A stretch of 64,000 nucleotides of DNA from Saururus chinensis (Eukaryota > Streptophyta > Magnoliopsida > Piperales > Saururaceae), in contig CP141143.1 of assembly GCA_035235625.1 (NCBI GenBank), forward strand, positions 25,279,092 through 25,343,091. Reading direction: 5' to 3'. Shown one piece after another: positions 48,580-60,363 of this stretch (position 1 is its first letter; each line of letters begins with the position of its first letter). The translations under genes and the position numbers were made by a program. Under the pieces are notes generated by a model. The model had not been told where the DNA came from and did no database searches. It worked only from the letters and a program-made list of their open reading frames with translations.

Positions 48580-49420
48580 GGGTGAGCAGAATCAGTATTT
48601 TTGAGTATCGAGATTTCTCTATTATGAGACATTCATTGTGCTATTTATACATTTTGTGTATGAATTATAATTCTCATTTACATAGGTTTTGTGTAGGGAG
48701 AATGATGCTTATGTTTACATAGGTTATGTATGGATTATGATATTTCATCATGTAGAATGTGTAAAGATTATGATACTTGACCGTGCAGGATGAGTATGGA
48801 TTGTGATATTTGACTATACAGGATGTGTATGGATTATGATACTTAAATGTATAGGTTGTGTATGTGGATTATAAAATATAATTGAGACATGATGCATAGG
48901 TGTTGCTTATAAATATGTGATACATGAATAAGATATTTCTTACAGGTTGTATGTGTGAGGGATTTGATGTGCAATTGTGTTGTTAACACTAGTTTGCATA
49001 AGGTTTATGTTATGATTCTTCAAGATTATATTTTGGTGTTAATGTAAGTTCTATGTTTTCAAACCTTTACTGAACTAAGCTCACCACATTTGTATGGTTT
49101 TGTTTTGGGGCTGCATGATTGTGTCATGTAAGTTCTTAGAATTATCTTTTTTAGGAGAATGGATGTGAATAGATGCATGGAGTGTGGGATAGTTCATTTG
49201 TAATGGGATAGACTTATGTTTAATTTCTATGTAACTTTGATATTTTACATATTTATGGAGAGCCTTGTTGATAGCTTTGACATGTTATTGCCTTTTAGGT
49301 TGAGACTTCTTATGTTATTTTGAGACTTATGTGGGTATGTGAATGACTAAGAGACTTTAATTAATCTCTTCTATCTTCCGTTAATTATTTTTGCACAAAG
49401 AGACGTGTTGTGTATTTCGA
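48580..49420 (-). mobile_element. Reversed LTR fragment with about 42 bp tandem repeats
   Basis: From about 48,680 to 48,870 a diverged unit containing GGATGTGTATGGATTATGAT is repeated about four times. The stretch TTTGTTTTGGGGCTGCATGA at about 49,100 is the reverse of the matching part of the 40,948 LTR, so this is a minus-oriented relative. Confidence 0.45.
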
Positions 49421-49422
49421 TT

Positions 49423-49760
49423 AGGGATGACAAAGGGTCGGCCCAACCCAGCCTGCTCCTAAAAGCCTCGGACCTAGGCTTGGCCCGGATCCCTTATTTA
49501 AAGGGGCCATGTCGGGCGCAAAATTTGAGGTCTAGCCCAATCGCGATCTGGGCCCAGTTGTGGCCCATAGGAACAACCCTCCCTCAGGCCCAATGGCCGA
49601 TCGATTAGCCTTGCTTATTGGGCCTTATGCGGCCTTCCCATAAGGCCTTATGAACCAAATTTTAAAAAAATGTCAGGCATAAGTGTCAGCCCAAGGACTA
49701 GCTGGGAGGGCCCAAGGGTTGTGTCGGGCCCAACCAAGCCGACCCAAGCCCTAGGATTGT
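49423..49760. mobile_element. hAT-like MITE fragment, cut by an LTR
   Basis: Starts AGGGATGACAAAGGGTCGGC, the same terminal style as the 32,086 element, and has many GGCCC/GGGCC words. It stops at 49,760 where the LTR start TGTCATACCCC appears. Confidence 0.5.
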
Positions 49761-50490
49761 TGTCATACCCCGGCGCCAGCCCGACCCAAGCCGAACCCAA
49801 TCTAGGCACCGGTCAGAGCACACGGGGGGAACGAGACAACATTGTAGAATATTTTAACCCCTTAATCGGGTATTTAACACATACACGGAGTCGTGCACCT
49901 TTCATCCTTTGAGCAAGAGAAATAAGGTAAAATAAAAGAGCATATTAACTCTGAAATAAATCCTCAAACTTAACCCACAAACTTAATATCTTGAGCTGAC
50001 ACATGGTTCGAATCAGAAAATCTCAGACAAGTCTAAAAGTAGAAGATACACACGAGTCAGATACATACTAACCCACACAAGGTGTTCTATGATCACAATA
50101 GTATAAATCAGAAGACAAAATAACATCCGGTTGCATCCATGCTTAATCCCACGCATATCCCGGTTGTCCCTCCATATAGGGAATCCTGTTCAACTGCATG
50201 TCGTATCATGCAACCCCAAAACAAAACACAAAAAGAGGGGTGAGTAAAACTTAGTAAGGTTTGAAATACGGTAACATTAATGAAAAAATAACCACGACAC
50301 ATTAACATGGTAATTCAGATCCACATTTCACATAATATTCACATTTCTAATTAATTCCCTTACCATCCCCCTATTTACCCATAAGTAGTCAACTTGCATA
50401 CAAGTATCTCATTCATACTAATCATGACATGTATAACCACATTATGGCAAAAACTCATCTTGCATAATAAGTGATTCTCACACAATCACT
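49761..50490 (+). mobile_element. LTR fragment related to 40,948
   Basis: Begins TGTCATACCCCGGCGCCAGC and includes GCAACCCCAAAACAAAACAC and AGAGGGGTGAGTAAAAC, parallel to the 5' part of the 40,948 LTR. It ends where the next LTR begins, so its 3' part is missing. Confidence 0.55.
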
Positions 50491-51283
50491 GCTGTGCACG
50501 TTCACCCGGGCTCTCTTTTCACTTCGTTGACTCTTTTATTTACTTGCATTAGGCTACTTTGTTTATGTTAAGCGTTTGTAATAATTAGAATAGCAAGGAC
50601 ATTATATTAGTAAGTTGTAATGGGCCAGCTAGTGCCCCTGCGGATTAGTCGGGCCCACTAGCTGGCATGATTCCCAAGGAAGAAGCGCAGCTCCCTATAT
50701 GGGTCATCTTCCTCATTCCTTATTTTGGTTATGCAATAGAATATTCATTTCCTTCGCTCTTCTTCCTTCTTTCTTCCTACTTCCTTGCGTGATTCGTGCG
50801 AGGTACCACTTGTGCTTACACTGGGCACAACATTGGTATAAGAGTCATCATGATCCCCGGCCATGGCGAGAGGCAAGTAGCCTGCCACGGCCCTTGAAGT
50901 TCAGCCTGAGAAGGAGAACGAGATCTCAGCAGACAGCCCCAAACCATCCCCTGAGACCGTTAGCCCTCATGTACTCGCGCAAATCGTGGCCAAATTGGAG
51001 TCCTTGTCCATGGCCGTGGCCCAGCTTCAAGCAGCGCCCCCAGCACCCTTGTTGCCCCGACCTCAACCAGCCCACATGGAGAAGGGAGAGTCGTCCTAGG
51101 CCCAGGAGATACGCTATCCCAGCCTTCTGACGTCAGCAGACAGAGATGCGCACCCGCCCTAGCCTTCTATGCATTTTGGAACATTCGAACAACCCAAGGG
51201 AGGGGGACACCAGGGCTGGGATATGCGAGGCCTGCCATGTGTTTGGGAAAATGCCCCAATGGTGCCGCCACCCAGAAACCTAT
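50491..51283 (+). mobile_element. LTR, primer site and gag start of a retrotransposon
   Basis: An LTR of about 340 bp seems to end ACAACA at 50,832 and is followed at once by TTGGTATAAGAGTCATCATG, a tRNA-Met-type primer site. The gag-like frame starts at 50,863 (MARGK, then a stop) and continues LAQIVAKLESLSMAVAQLQA with a further stop at about 51,098. The element breaks off at 51,283, where the second giant LTR begins. Confidence 0.6.
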
Positions 51284-53680
51284 TGTAAGGTCCCTGATTT
51301 TTCTACGATTTTCTAGGATTTTTTTGCTATTTTTCTAGTCATTTTCGGCGGGAAAATGTGACTCTACAACATATTCGTATTTGTGTATTTTCTCCCCATA
51401 TTTATACCTTTAGAGTCGGGTGTGGGGCTTAGGCGCAGGCTGCGGGCCTTGCTGTGTGCTTACGACGCGAATTTTGGAGCTACAACGCATAACCGGTGGG
51501 TGAACGCGTATTAGGGACATAGATATAAAAATTAAAAAGATTAACTATATATATATATTTCCACCCATCAGATTCCACAGAACCGACATTCTAGAAATGT
51601 TTTCACGTCCAGTAGTTTTTGTGAGAACCCGAGCTTGATTCCGGTCGCTCCGTTCTCCCTCCTCCGTCATCGAATTCCTTCGATTCTTGTTAGGATCCAC
51701 TTTGCCTCACCGCCACAAGTCCGTTGGTACCGGCTATGACCGCCGCCACGGGCTCTTCACTCCTCCACGAGGTACCGAACTTTTCTTCGGGTTTTTCTCT
51801 CCTTCAATCCCGTTTTTGAATTATGGGTGTACGATTTTGACATTGTTTGCGGCTGCTCTCAACTAGACTTATGTTTAGTTGGCCGCTTGGAACCCATAGG
51901 CACTGGCTAGAGCCGCCGCCATGCTTTCTTCGCTCCACTATGAGCTACCGGCACTTTGGTCGGGTTTTTATTCACATTCTCCATCTCACTGTCCGTGGCA
52001 TTATTTTGACGCTGGTGGGTTTCCAGTTGTCGTCTGGCCACCGGTAGGACTCCGTCCAGCCTACCTCGACCTGGTGTTGGTAGGGGTTTGCCATTTCCGA
52101 CCCCGCCTCGCCCCTATTGCCTTGCTCCGCCCGATTAGACGCTTTGGGTGCGTCTTGGGTCATTGGCATCGGCGAGCCGTGGGCCATTTGGCCATCATGG
52201 GCTCTGCCCCAGCTCGGTGACAGTGAGGGTCAGCCCCACTTGGCCCGATTATTCTTCCGCCCGGAATGGGCCGCTTGTCATTGCCGTATACCGTGCGAGA
52301 TACACAGCCGCCCGTACCATGGGTTTTGGTTGTGGGTGGCGATCAGCGATGTCGCCACTTTGATTGGCCACCGCTAGGGCCTTAGCCCTGTGAGCTTTTG
52401 TGGGCCTTGGGTCGCCTCCTTTCAGCCCTCTCCCCCGCCCCTTTGGGTTGCGTGTGCATGTGGCCACGCGTGTGCTTTTGGGTTTAGGCTCCGCATTCGC
52501 GCCGCCTGACCATCGGTTGGCTTTGCCACCGAGTGGAGTTGACACATAGCCGTCCTCCACCTCTCCTTTGTCCTTGAGCATTGCCCCACGCTCTCCGCCC
52601 TTATGTGGGCCTTTGTTGACACGAAATCATCGCCATTGGGTGCTGTCCACAGCCGATTTCGACGTCTTTGTGGTCGGCTGAGTACGTCTTAGCCACCGGC
52701 CGATCTTCAGTGAGTACACCCTCGACTTCTGGTTGCACCGCCATATATTTGGCACGACATTTCTTTCGGCCACCCTAGTGTGCTGCCGTGGATCACGGGT
52801 TTTGCCGCATTGACTTCTGACACCCTGTTTGGCTGTGATTGTTTCTGGCACTTCCTAAAATCCTCAGGACAATAGCTCTCTCAGTCAGGCAACAGTTTTG
52901 ACCGCTAACTCCACCGCTGACGCTGCCACCGTCGTGTGCTCGCCATCAAACGTCATGATTAAGAGGTAGGGGAGCTTTGAACTCGTAATTTCATGATAGT
53001 ATGATTTGAATGAGTAGCAGCATGCTAGGATTGTATGATTCCATGCTTTGGATGTTAAGTAACGATCCGATTGCATGATGTGCATGTAAGCATGTTTGAA
53101 GTATATTTGGATTATGCATGTGCTAGTGATGGCTAGCGTGCATGTTTGGAGTATGTATGGATTATCCATGTGCTAGTGATGGCTAGTGTGCATGTTTGAA
53201 GTATGTATGAATGTGTGTGCATGTGCTAGTGATGGCTAGCGTGTACGTTTGACGTATGTATGCATGTACTAGTGATGGCTAGCGTGTATGTTTGACATAT
53301 GTATAAATGTGTATGCATGCTCTAGTGATGACTAGTGAGCATGTTTGTAAGCTGCGTATGTATGACCGTATGTGTATGTTATATGTATGTGTGATAGACA
53401 TACGTATGTATGATGACTATTTGTCTATGATATGGATATGTGTAAGTGTATGTGGGCAGAGGTATGGGCAATGGACAGTAAGAGGTGACAGAGGTTTTGT
53501 CTGGATTTGGATATGGATGTGTAAGCGTATGACGGATGACAGAGGATAAGAGTATGATGGGCAAGGATTAGAATGGATCGGTTTGGGTTGGATTGTATGT
53601 TGGGCGATTGCCAGACAGTAAGAGTGTGCATAATTCTACAAGCATAACGTATAGACTATGAAGTAAAAAGTAAATTATTA
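51284..53680 (+). mobile_element. Truncated second copy of the giant LTR
   Basis: Begins TGTAAGGTCCCTGATTTTTC, matching 6,611 onward. It follows that LTR through the primer-like GAGTCGGGTGTGGGGCTTAG stretch, a shortened GC-rich block, and the 50 bp tandem array, then loses similarity near 53,680, which corresponds to about 9,440 in copy 1. The GC block differs by large internal deletions or substitutions. It lies inside the gag region of the 50,491 element. Confidence 0.75.
53113..53345. repeat. Tandem repeat matching that at 8,942
   Basis: At least five units with CATGTGCTAGTGATGGCTAG or a close variant. The copy number differs from the first LTR copy, so the array has changed length since the two diverged. 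Confidence 0.8.
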
Positions 53681-54185
53681 AAATAGGTTGGAACGAACAA
53701 AGTTTTGAATGGTCAAACATATTGTAGTAAAATTTTGAACAGTTAAGTTTTAATTAATTTTTTTTAAATTCTGAAAAAACTTACAAATATTTTTTTATGG
53801 CTGCACCAGAAAACGGAAATTGAACCTGACAGGGTAAAACCGAACCAAAATTTAGCGGTTCAGTTTCTTATTCGGTTTCGGTTTGATTCTTAAAAAATAA
53901 CTGAATTAATTTCGGTTCGGTTCGGTTTTAAGAAAAAAACCGAAACCGCTAAAGTATCTTTTGTTTTTTACATTGTTAGAGTATATTGTCCTGCTGGAAC
54001 CACAATTTGATGATTGATTTTCTCCTTTTGAAGCATCTGCAAATTTTTAGAAGAGAGGGGTGGTCAGTATCCAGTGTGGTAACAAAAGGGAAACTTTCTT
54101 TGTTACGGGATTTTTTAGCCTATATGTAAAAAGATGCACATCGGTTGCCTCCTAACCCTAAGTCCGTGTTACAAATCTTCATCTC

Positions 54186-55605
54186 TGTTGTAACGTCTGA
54201 ACTAAGACTATGAAGAAGTCAAATTCAGATTTTTTACTTGCCAATTGTAGTAGACAAGGTCGATCCATAAGGAAAGCCTTGTGCAACAAAGAAAATGGTT
54301 ACGAAGATATAGAGAAAGGAAAAATTAAGAAAGAAAGAGTAGAAGAGTATTGAGGCAATATAGAGTCAAGAAATCAAGATGAGAAAACACTAAGGCATTA
54401 AGGATCATTATAACATCTAATGATGTTCTTCATGTATCATGTTATCTTAGTTAGAATCGAATGAAGATTCTATCTAACCGGAAGATATGAACATTAAAAT
54501 TGAAATTAAAGATAGAAAATACTTTGGATACATGAAGAATAAAAATAATTGTTTCTTAAAGATTTCTATGTATCCAAATCACAAAAGATCAAAAGGGAGG
54601 GCCTTTAAGCATCTTATGTATCCAAATCACAAAAGATCAAAATGGAGGGCCTTTAAGCATCTTATGTATCCAAATCACAAAGAAACAAGAAGAAGAACAA
54701 TAGTAAATAAACATAACTTCAAATAAACAATACTTACTTGAAACCATTGATGAAACATAAATTGAACTCCATTAGATTGTTACAAATCACCTCTAGCATT
54801 AGCTTGAGAGCTCCAAAGAGGAGGGGATTATTCATCTATCACGTTCACCCCTCTATTTATAGGAATAGAAGGGGTTGCTTCAAAGAGGAAAGTGAAATCA
54901 TATCTCTAGATTGCATCCTGATTGATTGCTTGATTGGTTGCTTCTTTGGTAATGATTAGAGTCTAAATCAATTACATAAATTAATGATTTATTTAGCAAA
55001 TAAGTATCTTTAAATCTTCCTTTAAATATCCAATCAGCCTCATTGTCTTTCCTTATGTGTATCAATCATAATCAATGAAAAGATTTTCCATGTACTAGCC
55101 TCGGGTTAGTTTACTTGCTGTCCATTTGCATGCCGAATTTGATCTATACATCTTCGGAATTTGGAATTTCTTTCTAAAATAATAATTGTAGCTACGGATG
55201 TCTTCTTTCCAATGCCACTAGAATGATATCAATCCGAATTATATATAGAAAAATATGGGCGAAATACTAAGTCTATGTCAATCTGTCCGAATCAGCTTAT
55301 TTCCTAATTTAGTTCTCTTCATACAAAACTCAAATCAAACGGGTCCACAAGGTTGTGTTTGACCATTCTATGCATGTTTAGACCATTAGGAGCCCATTCT
55401 TGACTTTTAAATATCTTTAGATAGTTGGGCTTAACTTCCTCTTCCAGTTGGATCCTGTTGAAGCCTGTTTAGACATATAAACTCAATTAAGGTCCAACTA
55501 ACCTATTCAAAACATAAATATCCCAAATCAGCAATGAATTAACACAAAATAGGATTGTAATTCAAGATTTAAAAACATTTAATTGAATATTATTTTAGTG
55601 CATCA
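54186..55605 (-). mobile_element. Solo LTR, 1,420 bp, perfect 5 bp target duplication
   Basis: The inserted block starts TGTTGTAACG and ends GTGCATCA, flanked on both sides by ATCTC (54,181-54,185 and 55,606-55,610). Removing it restores the tandem unit exactly. TG...CA ends and the 5 bp duplication mark an LTR. A TATAAATAG box at about 54,853-54,861 reads on the minus strand, suggesting minus orientation. There is no primer site or coding sequence inside. Confidence 0.85.
54568..54680. repeat. 48 bp tandem repeat inside the solo LTR
   Basis: ATGTATCCAAATCACAAA starts at 54,568, 54,616 and 54,664; the first two units are nearly identical and the third is partial. The open frame at 54,487-54,726 translates it as a repeated MYPNHKRSK and is not a gene. 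Confidence 0.9.
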
Positions 55606-56645
55606 ATCTCCTCCAAGGCTCCAACTCCTCCCCCATTAACCCACCAATGCCCTATTTCGCTCTCTACTGTTGTACGAGTGGGAGGGTCCTCGTTCGCTAG
55701 GTGTGTAAAACTGAAACTGGACCTAACAGGGTAAAACCAAACCAAAATTTAGCAGTTCGTTTCTTATTTGGTTTCAGTTTGATTCTTAAAAAATAACCAA
55801 ATTAATTTCGGTTCGGTTTTAAGAAAAAAACTGAAACCAGTAAAGTACCCTTTGTTTTTTTACATTGTTAGAGTATATTGTCCTGCTGGAACCACAATTT
55901 GATGATTGATTTTTTCCTTTTGTAGTGTCTGTAAATTTTTAGAAGAGAGGGGTGGTCAGTATCCGGCGTGGTAACAAAAGGGAAACTTTCTTTGTTACGG
56001 GATATTTTTAGCCTATTTGTAAAAAGATGCACATCGGTTGCCTCCTAAACCTAAGTCTGTGTTACATATCTTCGTCTCCTCCAAGGCTCCAACTCCTCCC
56101 CCATTAGCCCACCAATGACCTATTTCACTCTCTACTGTTGCGCGAGTGAGAGGGTCCTTGTTCGCTAGTGTGTAAAACCGAAACTGAACCTAACAGGGTA
56201 AAACCAAACCAAAATTTAATAGTTTGATTTCTTATTCGGTTTCGGTTTGATTCTTAAAGAATAACCGAATTAATTTAGGTTCGGTTTTAAGAAAAAAACC
56301 GAAACCGCTAAAGTATCCTTTGTTTTTTACATTGTTAGAGTATATTATCATGCTGGAACCACAATTTGATGATTGATTTTCTCCTTTTGCAGCGTATGTA
56401 AATTTTTAGAAGAGAGGGGTGGTCAATATCTGGCATGGTAACAAAAGAGAAACTTTCTTTGTTACGGGAATTTTTTTAGCCTGTATGTAAAAAGATGCAC
56501 ATCGGTTGCCTCCTAACCCTAAGTCCGTTTTACATATCTTCGTCTCCTCCAAGGCTCCAACTCCTCCCCCGTTAGCCCACCAACGCCCTATTTTGCTCTC
56601 TACTGTTGCGCGAGTGGGAGGGTCCTCGTTCACTAGGTGTGTAAC

Positions 56646-57855
56646 GCCTTCCCTGCACTCCGGTTTGCTCTCTCAACTTATTTTGAAGTTTTAGCACTTT
56701 GTTTGGTGAAGAGTTTTTTTTTTGTTGCTCGAAAAAAGTTTTTTTATTTTTATATTTTTTTTCTGCTTGTCCTCTGTGAATTTTTGTATCTGGGTCTGAG
56801 TCGATTCTCTGGGGGAATGCGGTGGGGGTTGGTGGGGAAGAAGATGAATCTGTATGTTGGGGGTTTCGGGTGTATTGCGTGCTGAGACTGAGAGGGGTAG
56901 GGAAAGGTGTCAATGCTTAGAATGCTAGTTTTGAATTTGTCAAAAATACTTCTACGATGCTGTCACCAACGAAAATAGATAGGCATATCAACATGCATAT
57001 TCTAATAACATGTGGATTTCATCAATTTTTATTTTTTACTAATTTCTAATGTAAAGAGGCTATGGCAGACTACATGAGTAACTGATTGAAGTTTTCGATT
57101 TTATTTTACTTTTTCTTCCTTGGAAAATTTAACAAAACTGTGAGTGGAGTCTCTTTATTTTTTCTTCCTTGCAACATTAAGCGGCGGCTTATGGCTGATC
57201 TTTGAAATACTTTTTCTCTTTTTAAATATTAGGAGAATTATTGACTTGAAGGTGCAAAGCTCAAGTTTTCCCCCATTACAAAACTTAAAAAACATGTAGA
57301 AATTGTGACTTAAATGTCGTATTGAGTGGATCCTCTAAAGGAGACTCATCTTTTCTTTTAGAAGACACCACATATTCTGCACTCTCTAGACAGACTTTTG
57401 ATGAGGCAGAAGAAAGACTTTTAAATTTTTATATATAAATATGTATGATAAATGACTTAGGTTGCAACCTTAGCAATTTTGTATTATTTAATCTAATTTT
57501 AATTAATTTAAATAATTTAATTAAAATGTTCGATTTTCATTCGGTTTCGGTTCTTATATCGGTTTGGTTTTTATACTTCGGTTTCGGTTCTTATGTTGGT
57601 TTCGTTTTTATACTTCGGTTTCGTATTTCGGTTCGGTATGCTAAAAGCCTAAAATCCCCCTTTCTTCGCGCTTCCAGACACACAGGGACAGAGACGAGCG
57701 GTTGAGGAAGGGAATCCAGCGACATTAGCAAGGAGGCGAAGAGGAGAGTCACGACCTACTTCATCACCCTTCGTGTTCATTCAATTCCCGTGAAGGGAAG
57801 CAGACAGGAGGGAGAGAGCTTCCTCTTCTTTGGAAGAAAATTTTTCTGTTCAGCC
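56646..57855 (+). other. Spacer and 5' leader of the CCCH gene copy
   Basis: AT-rich spacer with TTCGGTTTCGGTT words at 57,530-57,640 that echo the 470 bp unit. From about 57,660 the sequence becomes the leader of the CCCH copy. No gene or promoter box was identified. Confidence 0.4.
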
Positions 57856-58572
57856 ATGTCGGAATCTTTAGATCCCTCCCCAGCTGAGCCCGGTAAGTAT
57901 CTACTTTCTTTCCAAAACCAATTTCTTGAGTCATCTTATCATTCGCGTGTACTAATTTAGTTCTTTTATGGATCAGTTTGCAATTTTTTCCGAAAGCTGA
58001 GGAACAAGAACATTAGAAGGCGGACCAGTGAAGATGATGATGACGAGGATGAAAAATTTGAGCCCACTCTTCTCCCAACGAAGAAAAAGCCTCAAACAGT
58101 GGACAATAAACTGCGCTTCTCATCGGCCAGCTCCTTGTCGAAGAGGGTGGCGTCTGAGGAAGCTGGTTTGGAGCCGGAGAGCGTCTTCCACTTTGGATCC
58201 TCCAAGGAAATCCAAGTCCAGAATGACAATCGTGCTACTGCCACGCTGGAAACTGAGACAGAGTACCATAAAGATGCGCGTGCAATCCGAGAGAGAGCTC
58301 TCAAGCAAGCGGAAGAGAATTTGAAGGGTAATCTCAAGTCTGGCGAGAAGGTTTACAGAGGGATTCATGGGTACACGGATTACAAAGCTGGATTTCGTAG
58401 GGAACAGACTGTATCGACTGAGAAGGCAGGTGGATCTCATGGGCCGTTGAGGGCATCTGCACATATAAGAACTTCGGCAAGGTTTGACTACCAGCCGGAT
58501 ATATGCAAGGACTATAAGGAGACTGGATATTGTGGTTATGGTGATGCGTGCAAGTTTATGCACGATCGATGA
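57856..58572 (+). pseudogene. CCCH zinc-finger splicing factor copy (CWC24/RNF113A type), RING lost
   Basis: Two exons, 57856-57892 and 57977-58572 with GT-AG borders, encode 210 aa: MSESLDPSPAEPVCNFFRK, an acidic region, then [20 protein letters not shown] and [20 protein letters not shown]. The zinc finger has Cys189, Cys198, Cys204 and His208 (C-x8-C-x5-C-x3-H). Plant CCCH protein 1, RNF113A and yeast Cwc24 share this order and continue into a C-terminal RING finger; the plant proteins run to about 320-345 aa. They act in spliceosome activation. Here a TGA follows CKFMHDR, yet the same frame continues WQMEREWEEAEKA before homology ends near 58,615. The RING region is absent. This is a truncated copy: probably a pseudogene, though the remaining frame is clean and could make a short protein. 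Confidence 0.75.
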
Positions 58573-58912
58573 GGCGGCTGGCAGATGGAAAGGGAGTGGG
58601 AAGAGGCAGAGAAAGCGGTGATAGGTAGTTATGTTAGTGTTCACGTTTCTTTTGCTTAATATTGTTTTAATTAGTGCTTAGTACCTATGTAGTAGGTTAG
58701 TTATTTCTATGTAGCCCATTGGGCAAGATTAGCCTATTTTAGGCTGGTTCGTTGTAATTAGGGATTAATGAAGAATTAAGCTTTTTCTCCTTCTCTTTGT
58801 CGACTTCCTCTTCCCGATCTCCTCTCCAATTTCAGCATCGTACTTGCCAAAAGGTTTAAAACATAGGATTTAAAACTCTGCTGTGAACTGACTAAAAAGA
58901 CTTGTACCTGCA
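58573..58912 (+). other. Junction between two gene copies, possibly LTR-derived
   Basis: Homology to the CCCH gene stops near 58,615 and the primase pieces start near 58,913. The sequence between, with GGGCAAGATTAGCC, GTAATTAGGGATTAATGAAG and a pyrimidine-rich stretch, has the look of an LTR 3' part, but I see no defined ends. Confidence 0.35.
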
Positions 58913-60102
58913 AAAGGTTGAGTAATGAACAAAGAGCAGCAGTTGCAGATTATTTTCAAGTATACAAGGTATTACTATAAACTTTTTATGCATTAAGTGC
59001 TATTCGCTCTTCTCTCATGTCTTTGTTTTAAATTTTAGGGAAGTGAGAACAATAGGAAATAGATGTCATTGGTAGGTCATCCATTTTTGGTGTAAGTATC
59101 TTTTATTTTTTAATTGAAAGCTTCACTTCAGAAAGCAGATATCTTTTAAGTTTACATGGTTTGCAGAAAGTCATATACAGATGTTCTAAAACTTTTTTTT
59201 GAAGAGAAGGTGCTAGTCAACCAGAGTCTTGCAACTTGCAACTGAAGAAAGATATGAGAAGGTCCTTGAAATGATTCCTGATGCAGGTCATTGCTGTCTT
59301 TTTGTATGCCCAAGAGATCAAGTTCCAGTCAGACATATTTGACTGTATTTATGTAATTTGTGCAGCTATTGTTTCTGAGCTTTGGAGTAGATGGCAGGAG
59401 CATGGGCAATCATCCATCTCCAAAGACATGGAAGGACCAATTAAAACATACGCTCCAGAATGGGAAGCAAAAGGTTTGACATACTTTCATTCTATTTACA
59501 CAAGTGGTCCCATGTCTATTAGTAGGTGTTGACATGTATCTCTGGTTTAGGCACAGGGTCTTCGACGGTGTGTAGAAGAAATTGTTTTCTCATATACATA
59601 CCCCAGATTGGATATTATGGTTCGGTAAACTAGTAATCTATGCTTTCTTTTTCATGGAATCTTTTTTACTATTTTTAAAATATTGTCTTATATTAGGTCA
59701 CAAAACAACTGAATCATCTGCTGAAGGCGCCTTTTTGTGTCCATCGAAAAACAGGTCTCTAGTGATGCTGCTTGGTGTGTTTATTAGTGTAATATTTGTC
59801 TCTTGCTGACCCATCATGCCCATCAGATAATTGTTCATTCCAAGTTTGTCATGTAGGTCCTCCTATTGACCCTAATCGCTGTGAGGATTTCAATCCCATT
59901 TCTGTACCCACACTATCAAAGGTAAGCATGTATTTGGAAAACTACTTCCTTTGTGGAGCTAAATGAATTCTGCATTCTATTTGGATGGAATGCTTTGAAA
60001 CACCTGAATGAACCGCTCTGACACCGATGCAAAACACTTATTTGCTTCATATATTGTCTTGAGCCAATTTACATTTTTTGCAGCTCCTTCTCTACTTGTA
60101 TA
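58913..60102 (+). pseudogene. PRIM1: DNA primase small subunit, broken partial copy
   Basis: Exon-like pieces in the right order, most with splice borders: 58,913-58,968 (RLSNEQRAAVADYF), 59,039-59,090 (GSENNRK, stop, MSLVGHPFL), 59,165-59,285 (SYTDVLKLFFEEKVLVNQSL, then ERYEKVLEMIPD), about 59,370-59,476 (ELWSRWQEHGQSSIS, then shifted DQLKHTLQNGKQK), 59,551-59,623 (QGLRRCVEEIVFSYTYPRL), 59,697-59,756 (LNHLLKAPFCVH), 59,857-59,921 (PIDPNRCEDFNPISVPTLSK). These match the middle to C-terminal half of eukaryotic primase p48, which makes RNA primers with DNA polymerase alpha. Damage: TAG at 59,060, a 7 bp tandem duplication (TTGCAAC twice, 59,229-59,242), and a frameshift in the 59.4 kb exon. The 5' half is missing. 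The next exon, starting 60,084, is cut at 60,103 by a transposon. Confidence 0.85.
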
Positions 60103-60333
60103 GGGGGTTAGTCAATTAGGATTTGAAAATAAAATGTTCGTATTTTATAATATCCGGTTAGTCATTTAGAATTCTCTGTCATATTTACAATCCAGCGTTA
60201 TTATATTGACATTTAAAATTTAATATTTTAAATATAATGTTAGTAGTTAAAAAATTGATTCCTGTATTTGAAATATAGAGTTAGTTAAAAATCTTAGAAT
60301 TTTGACTTAAGAGGATTTGGCCAGATCCTTATA

Positions 60334-60363
60334 AACAACACCACCTCCGGAGGTGGTGTTGTT
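60334..60363. repeat. 30 bp perfect palindrome
   Basis: Bases 60,334-60,363 equal their reverse complement, centred between 60,348 and 60,349; one arm is AACAACACCACCTCC. Confidence 0.95.

Larger units (their letters stand above)
53806..56645. repeat. Tandem triplication of a 470 bp unit, first copy split by an LTR
   Basis: Each unit runs from ACAGGGTAAAACCGAACC through TTCGGTTCGGTTTTAAG, GAGTATATTGTCCTGCTGGA, ATGCACATCGGTTGCCTCC and CTCCAAGGCTCCAACTCC to GGAGGGTCCTCGTTCGCTAG. Copy 1 is 53,806-54,185 plus 55,606-55,704; copy 2 is about 55,705-56,172; copy 3 about 56,173-56,645. Copies differ by scattered substitutions. The AACCGAAA-rich part resembles a small transposable element; similar words recur at 57,530-57,640. 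Confidence 0.85.

Noticed and set aside
50833-50850. tRNA-Met gene
   Set aside because: Only the short primer-site match is present; no cloverleaf surrounds it.
54487-54726. 79 aa repeat protein
   Set aside because: It only translates the 48 bp tandem repeat inside a solo LTR.
58120-58644. 174 aa minus-strand frame
   Set aside because: Antisense shadow of the CCCH coding exon.
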